From Toxoplasma gondii ME49 (taxonomy: Eukaryota; Apicomplexa; Conoidasida; Eucoccidiorida; Sarcocystidae), in contig NC_031477.1 of assembly GCF_000006565.2 (NCBI RefSeq), positions 5,480,183-5,544,182 on the forward strand: a stretch of 64,000 nt of DNA, in the 5' to 3' direction. The translations under genes were made by a program, and so were the position numbers. This document shows, in pieces, positions 12,935 to 25,755 of the stretch. Numbering within the stretch: the first letter of the stretch is position 1; the number at the start of each line of letters is the position of its first letter. The notes under the pieces were generated by a model. The model was given only the letters and a program-made list of their open reading frames with translations. It was not told where the DNA came from and ran no database searches.

Positions 12935-15346
12935 CTGGAATGGTGGATACGCGCGCTGTTGCGGTGGGGGAAGCTGGCCGACCACCGGCGCTCGATGTCA
13001 GGCGCGTTTCGCGGAGACTCCGGCCCTTCGGTGGTCAGTCGGCGCGAATTTAGAAGGACGCAAGTGACAAGCAGAGGATCTGTGCAGCAGAGACGCTCGA
13101 CGAATCCTCGTGATGTAAATGTCGCGGGGATGGAGAGCAGGTGTGTGTTCATGTGGGTACGCGGTTTGGAGGCTCTTGGATGTAACAGACATGTCGCAGT
13201 GAATTAGCGAAGCGTCGCCTTTGGGGTGACACTTTCTCGTAACGGTACATGAGGCGGCGGGATTCGTGCGATGGGTTGAGAACGCGAGGCGGCTCCGTCG
13301 TTAGGCCAAATCGGTTTCGAGAAGTTGGTGCGTACACAGGATGGGTCAGACATCCAAACAAGGTACCTTGTCTTTTCTTCACGGTCCGTTTGTTCGGTTG
13401 TTTTGTGGTGCACGCTGCTAGTGACGATGCACAGCTCTTTTGTCGCGCGTGGAACCCTCATTTTGCTGTCTTTGTCGAAACTACGGAACGAAGAACTCGT
13501 CATCTGATCTCAGACTCAATCGTGCGGAACCTTCTTTTGATCCAAACCGCTTACACCGTGGTACTGGCACGGGGATCAGCCAGAACGTTCCACGTTGGCA
13601 GTTGAAGCAATCTTGGGAACTCTGTGTGGATTTGTCTTCTGTAGTTGAGATATGTTCCAGAAACTCTAAATTTATTCGTATCAATACGCATTCTTCACCA
13701 TTTCCAAGCAGCTGGCGTGCTGTACTCTTGACTAGTAGAATGTCATCTTACATGCAGTCACGATGGCAAATCAAGGGCGGTACGGTGGTTTTGTGCTACT
13801 AACCATCTCGCCAGCTCGGCTACCCGAATGACGATGTCGTGGGGTTCGGAACACCCCAAATTCGCAGAATTGCTTTCTTGCTGCGGGAGAATCGAAGCTC
13901 GCGAACCACAACTTCAAATCGGATTTCAGATTACAGGCAACGGCCCGCGCAGGGGCTGCTCAGTGTTTCGTTTGGACCAGAACGAGCACCTTAGGCAGAT
14001 TTTCGAGCATTGTACACATTTCCTTGAGGTGGCAGCTGTAGGTTATGAGCAGAAGAATGCACGTTCCTGACATTACGCTCGACTGCTCGGTTTCAAACTG
14101 TGGCACGAACTGTATAGATCGCAAATGATCGAGGGTCCTTGTATGGGAACGAGGTAATGTAAGTCTAAATTCACCTTAAAATTCCCCCTCTGAAGAGCTT
14201 GCTGTGTCCTCTTGCTCAGGCAAAAATCAATACATCAAAGAGAGCTGAGGATTTCCTCGTTCAATCTCCGTATTACTCCGAATAACCACATCTCTCGTCG
14301 TTCAACGGTGTCCATTCAGCAATGCATTATCGAGACCAAAGGGCTCTGTTGTGTGCTGCAGAACAACTGCTGCGGCAGCAATGCTGGTTTCGAAACACCA
14401 AGTTCAGAAATGCCATCTGCTTATAAGGCAAAGGAAAAACACGGAATGAGCGTTGACAAACCGTTTAGAAGACGTCGGAACGCGCTCCCACCTGCGCAGT
14501 TCCGGCCTCGACCTTCTATCGATTCGTTTCCAAAGCGCTTTTAGGCATCCCAGTCGGAAGTTTCGTTGAAGAACGCAAGTGGCAATGCAGGGAACTTGCG
14601 TTGAAACTTGGCACACACGTGGCTTTTCTTCTCGAGTGACGGCATTGCAGCGTTTTTACGCGCGAGTCGGCCACGCTGATACGAAAAGAATCACGAACGA
14701 GGCGCTTGCTTAGTGAAACTGTTCTTGTCCTCTACGTGAAAGCATGAATTAAGTCTGGGTTTTCCGCAAATTCGCTTGTTGATTCTCTGTTTGCCTTCTG
14801 ACTGCCGCGAGCTGTGATCCGGAACCGTTTAACTCAGCGGCCGTTCTAGTGTGTTTCTGTCGTTTCTTTTCGCTGGCGCGGATTTCAGCGACTCGACTCC
14901 CGCTTTTGTCGGCATTTCTGAGCCTTTACGTCGCTCTCCGTTGTTTCGGATCTCGATTTCGTCTTCGTCGTCCTTGTCCGACGGAAAAGTTGCAACGGAA
15001 TTGCCTGTCCACGTGTCCTACGGTGTATCGCGTCATTCCACAGCGGAAGAATCGTCCAGTTCTCTGTTCCTCCCATCCTCGTTTCTCATCCCGAAAGAAA
15101 TCCAGTGCTTCAGGGCTTTTTTCGGCCTCAGGTTCTTCTGTCGAACACTCGTGTCTTCGCAGCGAAAAGGTGCATGCTTTCACCAACCCTCCAGCCGCAG
15201 TTCAGCATCCACATTTTGCACGTTGTTCTTTCATCGACAATTTTTCTCGACTTTACTCGCCGATCCACAGCCCACGTCGGTCTTGCCGAAAGCCGCGGAC
15301 CTTTCTTTTCCTGACGTTCTTGTCCCACCAAATCCCAGTTTCCGCG
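12935..15346. other. Intergenic region with 3' UTR and 5' leader
   Basis: This stretch holds the 3' UTR of the ABC transporter and the promoter and leader of the next gene, both on the plus strand. No frame is supported as coding. The last 500 bases (about 14849-15346) are pyrimidine-rich and stay open in frame with the downstream ATG. That open frame has no domain and reads like a Ser/Phe/Arg compositional run, so I treat it as leader. Confidence 0.5.
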
Positions 15347-17943
15347 ATGGACGACCTCGTGGCTCTGCAGCGGCAGATCGACGGCATTTCCTCGGAGGAC
15401 GAAGAAGAAACGCCAGCAGCTTCCGTCCCCGCGACTTCAACTGACAAGAAGGAACGAGCCGACGCGGAGACGCACGCGAGCGACTCGGACGGGAAGAACG
15501 CCGCAGAAAAAGAGGACTCGGACGAAGAGTTCTTCGACCTCGCTACGGTCGTTGCGGAAGGCCGCCAGCGGCGTCTCGAGCAAAGAACGCAGGTGGAAAA
15601 AGCCAGCGAAGATGCGAAGAACGGACTCTCTCCAGGCATCCAACTCCCCTGTCCCGGTGAGACACCTGTTTCTTGAAGTTGAGAAACACAGGAACGCCGA
15701 CAGCCCTCTCGTCACCACAGCACAGCCATGCATGTACCCTTTGTTTGGGAACATTCACGGACATCCCGCACTCAATTTTGAATCCTCTACAAGTAGATAT
15801 ACCTACATATTTATCTATATAAATGCATGCTTACGTATACATATGTCCATGCATATAAATTTATATCTCTGTATAAATGTATATCTGTTCATGTATATCT
15901 ATATCTATACACAAACATATGCGCAAGCATGTGTATGCGCATTGAGTGGTTTTGTAAGAGGCAAGATTTTGTGTTGATCGATGAATGCGCATGCACCGGA
16001 GAGAGAAATGAAAGAAAAACTGAGAAGAGCTGAGAAGAGAACTGAAGGCTGTAAACAGAAGACAGCAAGATACGCAGTAGACGAGGAACCCCGAGACACA
16101 GACTCCGCTTCCCTTGCGGTTTGCCTCTGATAGGAGCGCCTTCCGCGTCTGCATGAAATATTTTCTCTTCCCAAACTGCTCGATTTTCTTTCCTCAACAC
16201 TCAAAACAGTCGGAGCGTTCGGATCTGGTCCAGTATTCGTTTCCAATACTTCGTCTCTTTCGTATACGTATACAACGATTACATCTCTATGCTTGTGTTG
16301 TATGCATATGCCTATACAAATACTAACATATATATACATGTATATATACAAACACTATGCTATATATATATATATATATGTATGTATATATATGTATATA
16401 TGCGAGTATGTATGTGTGTGTGTGTGTGAGGTAACCCGTGGCTCTACAGAGTAGATGTCTTTTCAGTGTACATCGCTGCTACACTTTGCATTTGTATGTA
16501 CTAAATATTTGCTTTGTGTGTATGTAGTTGTGGGAAAATGGAGTATGTCGTTGTATGTACGTGCTGGCGTTGCGTTGATGGATATCTGTGTTCAGTTGTG
16601 GTTGGTTTCGGCTTCTCCTTTTCGTTGTTCCTCTCCTTCCTGGACGTTTTCTTTTTTCGAGATTCCGAGGAAGAGTGCGCGGTGCTTCTCGACAGTTCTC
16701 TGTGTTTTCTCTTTGCATGCGTTTCGCAGCGAGGGAAATGGAGCTGGTGGCGGAGCGTGTACGGGAGGAGGCGGCGCAGCGCGAACTGCATGCACGGCGC
16801 GCGCGCCAGAGACCCGAAGAGCTGACTCACGTTTCAGCAGGAGGCGACGTTTCTCAGGGTCTGAGTCGCCGAGAGCGACGACGAAGAAAGATCGAAAACG
16901 CCAGCCAAAAACGTGCGTCTTTTTCCTCGATTTCTCTGGGTTGGTCTCCTCCTCACTCTCACCTCGACGGCGGCTTTTACACATGCGTTTCACCGAGCCT
17001 CTCCCGAGGCCGCCGACCTCGTGGCAGATGTTTCGCAAACGTCAAGAGACCTTTATTATACTTTGTGCAGGGGAGTTTTGGGGACCGTTTTCTCGTTTTG
17101 TCGCGGGTCCTCGTTTTTTTTACAGCCTTCGTCGATCTGGTTGCTTTTCTTTGCCTCCGCCCGTGTTTCCTCGGTCCGTTCGCCTCTCCTCTTGCGGGGC
17201 TGTGCTGACTGGTCGCGCCGCTGTTCGCTGCCTGTCTGCTTCAGCGCAACAAGTCTACGTAGGACTCCCCATCGGAAAGTCTTGGCATGTCCCCCTTGTT
17301 GGAATCGAGGGTCGCGGAGGTTACAGGAAAGCAGCAGCCGAAGAGGAAGAGGCTGCGACAAAGGCAGGAGGTGAGGCAACAAGTCAGAGACGCATTTCGG
17401 ACGCCGAACCGACCGCGAGAACGGAGAACGCGCTCCGTCGTCGCCTTCCACAGACCTAGAGCGGTCACAGGAGGTCTCGGCAAGGATCGAAGCATGCAAA
17501 CAGACAGACACATATACACACGCACACACACACAGTCCGGGGGGACGCATGTCGACTGGGTGCAGTCGCATGTCCTTACCTGTTGCTGTCCAGCTGCTTT
17601 ATTTCCTCCACTCGGTTTCTCTGTGCTTTGCAAGTGCGGCTGGACGGCTCTCCCTGCTGTCGTTCGTCGACTTGGTGGGCGAGGAGAGCTGCGTTTTGGA
17701 ACGACATATCGCGTAGCTTTCTCTCGTTCCTTTCGCTTCGAGGCGAGAGCGTCTTGACTCTCTCGGAGGCCAACGCGTCCCCTGCGAGACAGCCGCTTCC
17801 GTGTTTGTGTCATTTCTGCAGAAAAGAGGAAGGCGAATCTGACAGTGAAGGAGAGAGAGAAGCTGAAGCGGATGAAGGGCCAGAGCTCTCACGCAACGTG
17901 GAAGCCTGAGCTCTGGATGCAGCTGCGACAACAGTTCGACTGA
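15347..17943 (+). CDS. Small charged nuclear-type protein, four exons, function unknown
   Basis: Four exons (15347-15656, 16730-16912, 17245-17370, 17822-17943) join in phase into 246 residues. The start ATG at 15347 follows an in-frame leader with no domain and begins MDDLVALQRQIDG. Residues 15-80 are very acidic (EDEEE, SDEEFFD). The middle is an Arg/Glu-rich helix with a basic stretch, SRRERRRRKIENASQKR. Exon 3 holds the only hydrophobic, globular-looking piece, QQVYVGLPIGKSWHVPL. The last exon is a compact basic C-terminus, KEREKLKRMKGQ followed by SSHATWKPELWMQLRQQFD and the stop. That tail looks like a conserved eukaryotic motif, but I cannot name the family. The composition suggests an RNA- or chromatin-associated nuclear protein (inference). 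Intron 1 carries a (TA)n/(TG)n microsatellite. Confidence 0.8.
16328..16430. repeat. (TA)n then (TG)n microsatellite in intron 1
   Basis: Alternating TATATA and TATG units run into a pure TG tract near 16411-16428, wholly inside the first intron of the 15347-17943 gene. Related TA-rich sequence starts earlier, at about 15795. Confidence 0.9.
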
Positions 17944-18943
17944 GAAATCGGGGAAAAAGTCAAAATAAACGTGAAACATATCGTGCCTAAACACAAACAA
18001 AATGCGACTCAAAATGTGCATTAAACTGCGCACAGTTTTAACATGTGAAAAGTGATTTTCAAGCTATATATTTCTCCACATATCGGCTGCAGGCTTCCTC
18101 TCCCATCTGCTCTTGTGTACCCGCAGGAAGCTTTTTTCTGGGGAGTACGTACTACGAAATGGACTCTACTGGTTTAGAGCTTCAAAAACTCCTGTTTTTT
18201 TGCCCGATCCAAGTTGTGCCGTGCTCTTCATGACGATCTTGTTAAGTGCATCAAGCATAGGGTGTCCAGTGTCCATGTGAAAATCCCCCTGTCTCTTTTC
18301 CGGATTCTCTTCTTTCCTTTCGCGTTCCTTAGTCCACTGAGCGGCACCACGCTTCGCATTTCCTTCCCCGTCTTCTCGCGAGTCCTGATGCTTCGTGTCG
18401 AGGGTGAGAATGAGGTGCCTCTCCAAGGGGAGCTCTGCAAACCGAGCCAAGTCGCCCCAGGTCTCCAGTCCCACAAACAAACCGAATATAAGCCGTTGCA
18501 CGCAGTTTCTTTTTCGGCTGGCGAGAAAGGCCCCATGTGGGGACCTTTACGAACGCCAGCAACATCCGCAAAAGGCTTTGCGCGTTTTGCGGCGGTTCTT
18601 GGCATATAAGATCGAAGCCAGGATTGCAGCTTGTGCATCACCTGACAGAACCCAGAAGAATTTTCTCTTGGACATTTCCACTTCTGTAGGTTGGTGTGTC
18701 TTGTAACGAAGCACCTGCGTACTTAGAACTCTTAACGAGGCCGTGAGATGCACAACAGAACTTCGGAAATGACAAAGGAAAATCCGTAATTTTTATCCCC
18801 TCTCGGTCTCAGCGGAAAACCTTTCGCGTTGAACACAAACCCTTGGGTGCGGGGGGGGAGGGGGGAGGGCTCTCAGAGTCACGATGCACAACAGGTGATC
18901 TACTCTCCGAGAACTTTTCAAAAGTATATTCACCATTCGCTGC

Positions 18944-18944
<1 letters not shown>

Positions 18945-18975
<31 letters not shown>

Positions 18976-19045
18976 TTGCATGTGCTCAGCTTTTCTCCCT
19001 CTGTACACACATATATAAATGTATATATATATATATATATATATT
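18945..19045. repeat. (TA)n microsatellites
   Basis: Two near-pure TA blocks (about 18945-18976 and 19020-19044) are separated by TGCATGTGC-rich sequence, in the convergent intergenic region. Confidence 0.9.
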
Positions 19046-21225
19046 TGTAATCATCGACTTGTATCTGTCTCTGTCTTTATGTCTCTATCTTTCTCTGTAT
19101 CTGCATCTACCCAGCCATATTTACATGCCTCTCCCCATCTATATCTGCGGAACGATATTTTTAAGTTAATATATCCGTATCTCTATAATTCTTCATACTC
19201 GCAGCTTTAACATGTCAATAATTATACTGGTTCACATGCAGGTTGATAGGAGTGTCAATATGCAGATACATGCAGTGAGGGCTGTCCGGTGAGTATGGAG
19301 AAAAGAAACATGATCACGTTCGTTCTCGCCGTGCTTTTCGGCGAGGATTTATTTTCATCCGATTGAAATTGACGTGGAATTTCTAGAGATTGGAAGTTGC
19401 CTCAACGAGACTGTTCTGGCCTTCAAGAAAGGACGAAGCGTTTCGATTCTTCAGCTTTGCATGCACAAAGTTTCGAATTCTCGGACTCTACTGGAGAGAC
19501 AGTGTCTTCTGTGAACATCGCTTAATCCGATTGCTACGTGTGAAAAACTAAAAAGCCTCTATAACGCAGTCGGAATGCCGGAGTGAGTTCGATATTTTTC
19601 CTCGCTCTTTCTACAACTACAGGGACGTTTTCTTTTGCACAGTTTTGTGCGTTTTTCGAAGAATTATCAACAGAAAATCGAATTTCCGGTCTGCGCGCAG
19701 CGGCTGCTGCAAGAAGCAGCTTCAGGCTTGCAGAGGACCCGAGAACGTCAAGATCTGTCTTGCGTTTTCCAAAGTTTTACAGATGTCAAACCGCCTACTC
19801 AACCGTCTGAGAGGCCAGATGTCTTCAAAACAGCTCGTCCGCATGCGAAACACAAAAAAGACAAAGACAGTGGCCTGAGGAAACTATGGCTTTGTGCGAC
19901 AACTGGAGGAAGCATCTTACCACTTTCTCCCCCCCGAAAAAACTGAAGAGAAACACAAACTCGGCGATCAGAGACGCTTGCTCTGCCTCGCTCCGAGACA
20001 AAAGGGTGGAAGAAACGAGGCGCCAAATTAGAAAAAGTAAAGAAGAGGAAGAGAAGAAATAAAAGGAAGAGGACGAAGTTGGGAAGAGTGAATAAAGGTT
20101 GAAGAAAGAAAATATTTCGTCGCGTTTCGAGGATGACTGCGGCAAGGGAGAGGAAAAAGGAGATCCGCAGAAAACACAAAGCAAGAGATACAAACCGTTC
20201 TTCAACCCCAGGAGAGAGGCCTAAACCAAGCAGAAAAGAGAAAAAGGAGAAGGCAACAAGCGACGAAAGCAGAAATGACGAAACAGACAGCAGAAGAGAG
20301 AAAAGAAAACAGAGGAAAGGAAGAGGAAACAAGGGAGGCGAGCCTTTCAATCAGAATCGCTATCTCGGCTCGGAGGCATGAAGGCGAAGGTCTGCAGAAG
20401 CGACGCTGTACTCCTCCTGAAAACAACAGAAGCCAGGGGCGCATGCAAGAAAACTCAAAAACTGCACTTTTTCTTGCCGGAAAAAAATCGAGCTTCTCTT
20501 TGCTCACGCTATGTACATGAAGTGCACACAGACGAGCGAAGTCTATTCTCAAGCGTGTCTTGCTTATTTCTCTACTTTTATACCTACAGAAGGTACGTTT
20601 CTGTAGACGTAAACGTCTCAATAGTTCATAGATGTTTTGAGAGAGAAAGAGACAGATGCTGCATATAACGCTCGTGGAGTTTAAAGAATACGTTCGGAAA
20701 CTCTATATACGTTTTCTTCTTCAGCGACCTTTAGAGCGCAGCCCTACGGGTCCTGTTTCTGCGTGGAAAAGGAACTCAGGTCCGAGCAAAGACTGTTGCC
20801 TGCATAAAGTTCCCCTTCGGTTCTTTTCCTTGGCCCACAACTTTGATTGTTTTGCTTCAAGAGAAAGTGCGAGAGATGGAACTCGTCACTTCTGCAATTG
20901 ACAACGCCCCTCAAACCGGCTTTCTCCACAGAGACTTCGTGAATTCCAAAGAAACAGCGAAACCGACATTTCTTGCAGGAGCTCCTCCGGCGTCTGCAGC
21001 TTCTCCACTTTGCATGCGCTCTCGAAAAGATTCATGAGTTGCCTCTTGTTCATCGCTTGCTTTGCCGTCAACGCACATGCCTGCGTAGGGAACGGAATCC
21101 ACGACACTCAAAAATACAACGGACCCCAACCTCCGTAACCGTATCCCCATATGAATCGATATCTTATCTAAAGCAGAATGTACGCCTCAATGATGTACAT
21201 GTACGCAGAGACACACGGCGACGTA

Positions 21226-21255
21226 TACATATATATACACATGTCGATACTATAC

Positions 21256-21289
<34 letters not shown>

Positions 21290-21776
21290 GAGTTTGTCAT
21301 ATGTCCTGCATCAAAGAGGAAGAAAACTTGCAAAGGATTTTCGGACGTGGACTTGCACAAGACTATACTACCTTTTACACCAGTCTGTCCATCTAGAATC
21401 ATACACAATTGTACAAATGCATTGTTTGCATGCATGCATCTATTTAGAGGAAGGCGAATCTCACCTTGTCCAGGCCGGCGATGTAACTTTCAATGCAACG
21501 CATGAAAACGCGGCGGCTGAGAAAGGGCGCGAAACACGAGAAAAACAACCCACTTTTGCATGCAAGAGAAAACCGAGTCACCTCAGCCAGTCGATTCCAC
21601 TCTCATTTCTGTACAGACACACGCACATATATATATATATATATATACAAATATACCAATCAGAGATGCATATAAACACATATATAACTGAATCCCTGTA
21701 GATCTGCGGTATACGTACATCTGTCTATACAGATATACGCAAACATGCACAGAATATATATATATATATATATATG
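21226..21776. repeat. Cluster of TA microsatellites
   Basis: Pure or near-pure TA blocks at about 21226-21291, 21626-21648 and 21753-21776 lie just downstream of the stop codon of the minus-strand gene ending at 21978. Confidence 0.85.
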
Positions 21777-21977
21777 TTTTTATCGACATATAATCGATGT
21801 ATAGAAGGACGCATGGAAGAGATCCCTTTGAATCGTTTGTTTCCACTCTTTTCCAACTCTGTTGACAGGCGAGAGGTCGCCCCGACTTCCACTGCATGCG
21901 TTCGAGAAAGGGAAAAGCGGTTTCTCGGCGACTCCGCGGTCGGCTTCTGTTCGGGGACGGCGCCAGTCGCGCGCCGC

Positions 21978-24369
21978 TTACTCGTCTGCCGTGATTTCCG
22001 CGCGAGGCTTGCTGGCTACGACTTCCAACTTGCTCGCGTTGTGATTGAGATTTTCAATGGTCTCTTGTGTTGCCTGTCAGAGGAGAACACTCCAAAGAAC
22101 GCAGACTGTATTCTCTTCTGTTTATGTTTACTGACGATTTTTTTTCTGTCACCACGAACTCACAAAGGGTGATAGATCTGTGGAAAAAAATACATTCACG
22201 CACCTGACATCTGTAGAAGAACACCTAGTTCGGCGCACAACCATCAAGATCGTCAGCAGCGTCTGGCTGCCTCTGCTCAGTTTATCTATCTATCTATCTA
22301 TCTATCTACTGATTTGCCTACACCTATACGTAAATATATATATATATATATATATATGCGATGATCTGTCTCTTTTTCTTGACTGGTTCGCATCTGCACA
22401 CAGATGCTACAGATTTGTGTTTGATTGACGGGGGAGTTGTCTTCGAGGCGGCCGGGCGTCGTGAACTGTTTGGCAGAGCTGTGCGTTTACTCGTTCTTTG
22501 ATGAAGACGTCGGAGATCGCCTTGTGGACTGTTCGTTCTTTCAACTCGCAGAGTTTCGTGCGACATTTCAGCAGCCAATCGACGTGTGCGACTGGTTTTC
22601 GTTTCCACCTTCGATTTCCCCATTTGTCAACTCCAGGCTCTTCCGCGTCCGCCCGCGGGTGCTTCCGACCAGCTGTCTCCGTTCGCTCGCCATCTGCTTC
22701 GCCTTCTTCGCCAGCCGGCGGCTCAGAGGAAGGCGACGCACGAGACGCGGCCTGCGGATCTCCCGAGGCGGTAGGAACTCTTCCGGCCTCGTCCTCCGAG
22801 GAACTCTCTCCGGGTCCAAAGCCTCCGCCTCTCCCCGCAGGACCTGCGACGCCGCGTCCGCGACCTGCGACCAGGCCTCTCCCTCTGCAGAACGGAGACA
22901 CCAGAGACGGAGGCCGGCCGGGGACATCGCCACGGAAACTCTGGAGAACGCCGAGAGAAAGAGCCGAAAGTGAGGAAGAAACGACAGAAGGGCAGACGAA
23001 AAAGAAGAGAAACGAAATCCGAACAGAAAAACCTCGAGACGCAGACGAGGAAGAGGGGAAGAGATGCAGCGAAGTCGGAAGCGAAAATAAAGGCGGGGGG
23101 AAGAGAAAGCAAAGGGCGAGGGGAGAAGAGGCCCGTCACAGAAAGAGAGAGAAAGAAAAACGATTAGACAGCAAACGCCGACGAGAGAGCGAAAAAAATT
23201 GGGGCTCCGAAGGAAACGTCTGAGCTACGAGTGTGACCAACGGAAAAGGAGAAACAGACACTCGTTCTCCAGTTGAATTCTTTTCAGTGTGCGCTTTCCA
23301 CCATCTCATCTCCAAGGGCATCCTGCAGATTTCCTTTTCCGCTTGCTCGTCTTGGCCTGAAAGTCTACGAACGCCTCTGCCTCTTGTCTCCATCTGGACG
23401 TTCAGTTTTCCGTACCTCCCTGCGCCAAGAAAGGCCTCGCCTCGTCCACACCCTCGACCGGCGCCGGGCGCATGTGCGTCGGCGAGGTCGCCTGCAACCC
23501 AAGTCCCGCGAGCTTCTGCGGTTCTCTCGGACTCCTCTTTCTCGGGAAGTTCTCCTTCGGTTGCGCTGGAGGCTGCAACTCCCGCGACCGGAAGACTCGA
23601 CTCAGCAGCAGACGCGGTGGGGGAAGGAGCCAGTTCCGGAAGGCGGCCGAAAACGCTTTTGAAGAAGAGATGCGTCTTCTCCAGGCAATCGGACATGCGC
23701 TGGAAAACGAAGAACGGAAAGGAGAAGACACGCGAAGTGAGAACAGAAAGCGACGCGAAGTGAGGAAGCGCACAGGTGGAGTCTGGAGCGGTACACCGAG
23801 TGTTTCATGACTCCGCGTTGAACCGGAGCATCCAGCAGAGTCGCGTCCAGCGCAGCGCTGGAAAACCAGAATGTCCCCAGAGAAAATCCAGAAAATCTGA
23901 AGCCCTGACGCATAACAGTTCTGCCTACTTCCCGGCAGAGCGGGAGCGCGCGAGGTTGCGAAGAAACAAGACGAAAGAGAACTCGAAGACAAATAAAAAC
24001 TTGCACGAACGAACGGCACCTTTCGCCATCTTCCCGCAAGCTTACCTCCACAAGTTGCGTCAGATGCTTCCGCGACTGCCGCACAGAACGTTCATCCCCC
24101 CAAATCACTTTCATGGCAGAGAAGTCGATGCTGTCCTGCATGCAGACACGCACCACGAAACAGAACTGGCCCAAGAAAGACGAAAGTCCCCGGCCTCCAC
24201 CAAACACGAATCCAAACATTTCACACTTCTGCATGCAGTCCCACTGTCGATATGCATGCATACATACATAAATATGTGCATATATACATATATATATATA
24301 TACATATGTAATTACACACACACATATATATAAATATGTATATATATGTATGTATAGGTGTTTGTATAG

Positions 24370-24411
<42 letters not shown>

Positions 24412-25421
24412 AGCTAGATGTATGTATGTGTGTTTAGATTGATTTGCATGTTGTTGAACAGGGATGTGAATATCCATTTCGTTTGTTTGAGAGCATGCGC
24501 ATGCGGTGTTGAATTTTGGGACTACCAGGTCGACAACGACGCGGTTGCATGCATCGAGGAGAATGCGGCACTGCTTCATCTGGTCACAGAGTTTCTCGCG
24601 GTCGTCGGAGACCAAGAGCGCTGCGGCGTTGAAGACTTGTTCATCTTCGAGACTCTTTTCAGAAGACTCTTCCGAGAGCCGGCTTCTGTCTTCCAGCGCC
24701 GCAGCCTCCGCGTTCAACTGAATGCAGGCGAAAAGATGCAGGAAAGAAAACGCGCCAAGCGCTGTCTCGGAAGGCAAAGAGGGAGAGCAAGAGGGGCGCT
24801 CGCCTTCTTTTTTTTGCGTGGACAGAGAGACTCGACGACATCGAGGAGAAACAGCTGGCTGGCAGTCGACCAGCGAAAAAAGCGCGCGTGGGCACTCCCA
24901 AATGAAGCAGAGAAAGGAAGGAAAAGGCGATGCCATCCAGCGGTGTCGATCGAAGGGAGCAGCGGGAAGCTGTTCTCGGCGACTTCTCGCCACAGCAGTT
25001 TTTTCTTTTTCTTTCTTCTTCAAACGAACGACTGTCCAAGCTTCTTCTCAGCAGAGCAGGCCGGCCGCAAAGACTCCTCTGTCTCTGCAGACTCCTGCAG
25101 GAGAACAAGTTTTCGCAGTTTGCCTGTCTCACACGATGCCTCACCTTGTTAACTGCAGCCAGAAGCAGCTGTTGAATCTGCGTGTTCGCTGCGATGATCT
25201 GCCAAGCACCCGCACAGACGCCAGGGAAAAAAAGACACCACCGGCAGAGATCAGATGGAAACTCAACAACAGAGCGTCTGGAGGCAAGCGCAGGGAGAGT
25301 CTGAGGCATTGCAAATGGATGCACCTGCTTCGCCGCTTTCTGTATGTCAGCAGTGTATTATGTCCACCATTTTTCGACCGAAGTATGCATGTAGCTATAT
25401 ACGTATATATGCTTGCAGGCA

Positions 25422-25456
<35 letters not shown>

Positions 25457-25755
25457 ATGTATGGATATGCCTGTTGGACAGTCCTCTACGTTTGCTCCGA
25501 GGTTTCTCGCCTCTTCGCAGGTAGATCGCTGTTCAAATGCAGATGTGTGCTTGGAAGCTATCGCCGTCTGTCTATCATCCCGTTCTTCGAGTAACGACAG
25601 GACGTTGACGACACAATCGTTCTCCGTTCCCGTCTGCGTTCTCAACTTACCACAGGATGCTGAGAATCGAGTTCAATGAGCGTCAGAACTCCTTCATCGT
25701 CGATGGGAGTAGGGTCGATGATTCGCTTGCACTCGGTGCCGTCGGTGGTCGCCAT
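21978..25755 (-). CDS. Unrecognised 404-residue helical protein with RG-rich segment, seven exons
   Basis: Minus-strand exons in reading order: 25755-25651, 25198-25145, 24717-24526, 24135-24046, 23699-23416, 22884-22491, 22073-21978. All introns are GT-AG and phases agree, giving 404 residues. The start ATG sits in a near-ideal context (caccATGGcg) and encodes MATTDGTECKRIIDP. Exon 2 is only 54 nt (IIAANTQIQQLLLAAVNK). Residues 1-150 read as short helices (DDREKLCDQMKQCRILLDA). Residues 160-240 are low-complexity Ala/Glu. An RG/RGG-like run (GRGLVAGRGRGVAG) lies at about 244-265. A second helical block follows (HVDWLLKCRTKLCELKERTV), and the protein ends ...EITADE. No signal peptide or membrane segment is visible. 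I do not recognise the family; the RG run would suit an RNA- or protein-binding role, which is inference only. Confidence 0.75.
22272..22358. repeat. (TATC)n and (TA)n microsatellite in last intron
   Basis: About seven TATC units (near 22280-22307) are followed by a pure TA block (22333-22357), all within the final intron of the 404-residue protein gene. Confidence 0.9.
24262..24412. repeat. Long TA-rich microsatellite in intron 3
   Basis: About 150 bases of TATA/TATG repeats, including a pure TA run of roughly 38 bases at 24371-24408, inside the third intron of the 404-residue protein gene. Confidence 0.9.
25425..25454. repeat. (TA)n microsatellite in intron 1
   Basis: About 28 bases of pure TA within the first intron of the 404-residue protein gene. 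Confidence 0.85.

Larger units (their letters stand above)
17944..21977. other. Convergent intergenic region with AT repeats
   Basis: This lies between the ends of a plus-strand and a minus-strand gene, so it should hold two 3' UTRs. TA microsatellites occur at about 18945-19045, 21226-21291, 21626-21648 and 21753-21776. A purine-rich stretch spans about 20030-20370. Short frames such as minus 18166-18501 (111 codons) show no domain, consistent splice context or family resemblance. I see no supportable gene. Confidence 0.5.

Noticed and set aside
18166..18501. 111-codon minus-strand open frame
   Set aside because: No consistent start, splice partner or domain; lies in 3' UTR-type sequence.
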